Below are positions 61,201-64,000 of a stretch of 64,000 nucleotides of DNA, piece after piece. Location of the stretch: contig CM069880.1 in the NCBI GenBank assembly GCA_036172665.1, forward strand, positions 1,552,501 through 1,616,500. The letters run 5' to 3'. The notes under the pieces were generated by a model. It did not search any database. It was not told the origin of the DNA and saw only the letters and a list, made by a program, of their open reading frames with translations. This stretch comes from Prosopocoilus inquinatus. Lineage: Eukaryota > Arthropoda > Insecta > Coleoptera > Lucanidae. Position 1 is the first letter of the stretch; each line of letters opens with the position of its first letter. A program made the position numbers and the translations under genes.

Positions 61201-62630
61201 CGCCAAATAACATGAGAGATGAGTAAGGATCGATTAGATACATCACAGGAACAGGTGTTGTTTCGTTTAAAACTATTTCCAGCTTCTGCTGCGTCCGAAA
61301 ACGTCGTATCTCACATCAGAGTTACTGGAGTCCATCGAAACGTCAAATAACATGATAGATAAGTAAGGATCGATTAGATACAGCACGGGAACAACGCTAA
61401 TACGTGTTGTTTCGTTTAAAACTATTTCCAGCTCCTGCTGCGTTCAAAAACTTTTTATCTCACATCAGATTTACTGGAGTCCATCCAAACTTCAAATAAC
61501 ATGTTATATAAGTAAGGATCGTTTAGATACATCACAGGAACAACGCTAATACGTGTTGTTTCGTTCAAAACTATTTCCAGCTCCTGCTGCGTCCAAAAAC
61601 TTCGTATCTCACATCAGAATTACTAGAGTCCATCGAAACGTCAAATAACATGATAGATGAGTAAGGATCGATTAGATACATCACAGGAACAACGCTAATG
61701 CGTGTTGTTTCGTTTAAAACTATTTCCAGCTTCTGCTGCGTCCGAAAATTTCGTAAATCACATCAGAGTTACTGGAGTCCATCGAAACTTCAAATAACAT
61801 AGTAGATAAGTAAGGATCGATTAGATACATCACAGGAACAACGCTGATACGTGTTGTTTCGTTCAAAACTATTTCCAGGTTCTGCTGCGTCCGAGAACAT
61901 TGTTTCTCACATCAGAGTTACTGGAGTCCATCCAATCGTAAAATAACATGATAGATTAGTAAGGATCGATTAAATACAGCAGAGGAACAACGCTAATACG
62001 TGCTGTTTCTTTTAAAACTATTTCCAGCTCCTGCTGCGTCCAAGAACTTTGTATCTCACATCAGACTTACTGGAGTCCATCCAAACGTCAAATAACATGT
62101 TATATAAGTAAGGATCGTTTAGATATATCACAGGAACAACGCTAACACGTGTTGTTTCGTTCAAAACTATTTCCAGCTCCTGCTGCGTCCAAAAACTTCG
62201 TATCTCACATCAGAATTACTAGAGTCCATCGAAACGTCAAATAACATGATAGATGAGTAAGGATCGATTAGATACATCATAGGAACAACGCTAGTGCGTG
62301 TTGTTTCGTTTAAAACTATTTCCAGCTTCTGCTGCGTCCGAAAATTTCGTATTTCACATCAGAGTTACTGGAGTCCATCGAAACTTCAAATAACATAGTA
62401 GATAAGTAAGGATCGATTAGATACAGCACAGGAACAACGCTAATACGTGTTGTTTCGTTTAAAACTATTTCCAGCTCCTGCTGCGTCCCAAAACTTTGTA
62501 TCTCACATCAGACTTACTGGAGTCCATCCAAACGTCAAATAACATGTTAGATAAGTAAGGATCGTTTAGATACATCACAGGAACAACGCTAATACGTGTT
62601 GTTTCGTTCAAAACTATTTCCAGCTTCTGC
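58284..62630 (+). repeat. 4,512-bp tandem duplication, copy 2, one monomer lost
   Basis: Follows copy 1 at an offset of 4,512 up to about 59,018, then at 4,363, so exactly 149 bp is gone. At the junction the gctcctgctgcgtcc of one copy-1 monomer runs directly into the gagaa(c/t)attgtatc of the next. Other differences I saw are few: cagttcctgctg near 59,600, caggaaaaacgc near 60,005, acgtcttatctc near 60,812, gatcgattag near 61,230, catcataggaac near 62,278 and gtcccaaaac near 62,488. It contains cassette 16. Similarity stops at about 62,630. Confidence 0.9.
61070..61260 (+). repeat. Cassette 16: 52-bp duplication plus 9-bp deletion, last copy
   Basis: Halves at 61070-61120 and 61122-61172, with a 9-bp deletion after 61253. 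It is the copy of cassette 15 at 4,363 bp, in the gagtatatcg group. No cassette occurs to its right. Confidence 0.95.
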
Positions 62631-64000
62631 TGTGTCCGAGAACTTTGTATCTCACATCAGAGTTACTGGAGTCCATCCAAACGTAAAATAACATGATAGA
62701 TGAGTAAGGATCGATTAGATACATCACAGGAACATCGCTAATGCGTGTTGTTTCGTTTAAAACTATTTCCAGCTTCTGCTGCGTCCGAAAACGTCGTATC
62801 TCTATTCAGAGTTACTGGAGTCCATCGCAACGTCAAATAACATGATAGATAAGTAAGGATCGATTAGATACAGCACAGGAACAACGCTAATACGTGTTGT
62901 TTCGTTTAAAACTATTTCCAGCTACTGCTGCGTCCAAAAACTTTGTATCTCACATCAGACATACTGGAGTCCATCCAAACGTCAAATAACATGTTAGATA
63001 AGTAAGGATCGTTTAGATACATCACAGGAACAACGCTAATACGTGTTGTTTCGTTCAAAACTATTTCCAGCTTCTGCTGCGTCCGAGAACTTTGTATCTC
63101 ACATCAGAGTTACTGGAGTCCATCGAAACTTCAAATAACATAGTAGATAAGTAGGGATCGATTAGATACATCACAGGAACAACGCTAATACGTGTTGTTT
63201 CGTTCAAAACTATTTCCAGGTTCTGCTGCGTCCGAGAATTTTGTTTCTCACATCAGAGTTACTGGAGTCCATCCAAACGTAAAATAACATGATAGATGAG
63301 TAAGGATCGATTACATACATCACAGGAACAACGCTAATACGTGTTGTTTCGTTTAAAACTATTTCCAGTTTCTGCTGCGTCCGAAAACGTCGTATCTCAC
63401 ATCAGAGTTACTGGAGTCCATGGAAACGTCAAGTAACATGACAGATAAGTAAGTATCGATTAGATACAGCACAGGAACAACGCTAATACGTGTTGTTTCG
63501 CTTAAAAATATTTCCAGCTCCTGCTGCGTCCCAAAACTTTGTATCTCACATCAGACTTACTGGAGTCCATCCATACGTCAAATAACATGTTAGATAAATA
63601 AGGATCGTTTAGATACATCACAGGAACAACGCTAATGCGTGTTGTTTCATTTAAAACTGTTTCCAGCTTCTGCTGCGTCCGAGAATTTCGTATCTCACAT
63701 CAGGGTTACTGGAGTCCATCCAAACGTCAAATAACATGAAAGATAAGTAAGGATCGATTAGATACAGCACAGGAACAACGCTAATGCGTGTTGTTTCGTT
63801 TAAAACTATTTCCAGCTTCCGCTGCGTCCGAAAATTTCGTATCTCACATCAGGGTTACTGGAGTCCATCCAAACGTCAAATAACATGATAGATAAGTAAG
63901 GATCGATTAAATACATCACAGGAACAACGCTAATGCGTGTTGTTTCGTTTAAAACTATTTCTAGCTTCAGCTGCGTCCGAGAACTTCGTATCTCACATCA
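62631..64000 (+). repeat. Mixed satellite tail
   Basis: About nine monomers drawn from types seen elsewhere: aacgtaaaataac with catcgctaatgcg, gctactgctgcg, cttcaaataacatagtagat, aggttctgctg with tttgtttctc, acagataagtaagt with gcttaaaaatatttcc, tttcatttaaaactgtttcc, and gggttac with gcttccgctgcg. A private tctctattcag change lies near 62,800. No higher-order partner of more than a few monomers was found. The window ends exactly at the end of a monomer (tctcacatca), so the array continues. Confidence 0.75.

Larger units (their letters stand above)
1..64000 (+). repeat. 149-bp satellite DNA array, about 425 monomers, fills the window
   Basis: Seen: every line contains the same unit, recognised by tactggagtcc, caaataacat, cacaggaacaacgctaat, gtgttgtttcg, ctgcgtcc and tctcacatca in fixed order, all in one orientation. 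Counting start to start gives 149 bp (1, 150, 299, 448 and so on). The 16 cassettes (+43 each), the +13 at 2084-2105, nine +2 variants and a few 1-9 bp deletions sum to +675; 64,000 minus 675 is exactly 425 x 149. No stretch over 25 bp falls outside the monomer pattern. Known: head-to-tail arrays of this size are eukaryotic satellite DNA, usually heterochromatic. Inferred: centromeric, pericentromeric or subtelomeric location. The family is not one I recognise, and both array edges lie outside the window. Confidence 0.98.

Noticed and set aside
18860..61260. Cassettes as a mobile element insertion
   Set aside because: The extra 52 bp is a direct copy of the adjacent monomer sequence. There are no terminal inverted repeats, no target-site duplication and no foreign bases.
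1..64000. CRISPR array
   Set aside because: There are no unique spacers: the whole 149-bp unit is repeated and the variable positions are shared among copies. The unit is also far longer than a CRISPR repeat.
1..64000. tRNA, rRNA, telomere repeats, bacterial promoters, origins or operons
   Set aside because: No sequence departs from the satellite monomer, and nothing in the monomer resembles these elements.

Overview
The window is one uninterrupted satellite DNA array. A 149-bp monomer is repeated head to tail in one orientation from the first base to the last. I find no gene, RNA gene, transposon, CRISPR array or unique sequence. My list of length variants closes arithmetically: 425 monomers x 149 bp = 63,325, and the small insertions and deletions I found sum to +675, giving exactly 64,000. 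The monomer phase at base 1 is therefore still held at base 64,000, and neither edge of the array is in view.

The source is almost certainly a eukaryote. Arrays of this kind, with a monomer close to one nucleosome and higher-order repeats (HORs) of 1 to 6 kb, are typical of centromeric, pericentromeric or subtelomeric heterochromatin. The monomer is about 40% GC and is not CpG-depleted (9 CpG against about 5.8 expected), which argues against a heavily CpG-methylated germline such as that of vertebrates and loosely favours an invertebrate or protist. I do not recognise the satellite and cannot name a species.

Layout: 1-3.7 kb is a diverged mix with a 12-monomer echo and one inverted template-switch scar at 2084-2105. 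3.7-5.97 kb is two copies of an 8-mer. 6.4-20.5 kb is a family of 12-, 13- and 17-monomer HORs, with a larger 6.25-kb period and a recombinant unit. From 18.86 kb a 'cassette' appears (a 52-bp internal tandem duplication always followed by a 9-bp deletion in the next monomer), 16 copies in all, the last ending near 61.26 kb. 20.5-30.4 kb mixes 12-mer-period blocks with scattered small deletions. 30.4-42 kb holds 2.9/3.07-kb units nested in an apparently identical 5,054-bp tandem duplication. 42.3-44.9 kb is a 9-mer pair. 40.5-43.5 kb recurs at 44.9-47.8 kb. 50.4-53.0 kb is an 8-mer pair. 53.8-62.6 kb is a 4.5-kb tandem duplication whose second copy has lost one monomer. 62.6-64.0 kb is a mixed tail.

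Nothing here works together as genes. The interest lies in the array's recorded history of unequal exchange, duplication of blocks from 2 to about 42 monomers, and patchy gene conversion. All the open reading frames I examined are explained by the monomer's one-monomer-long open frame on the minus strand plus frame-shifting indels; I do not annotate them as genes.
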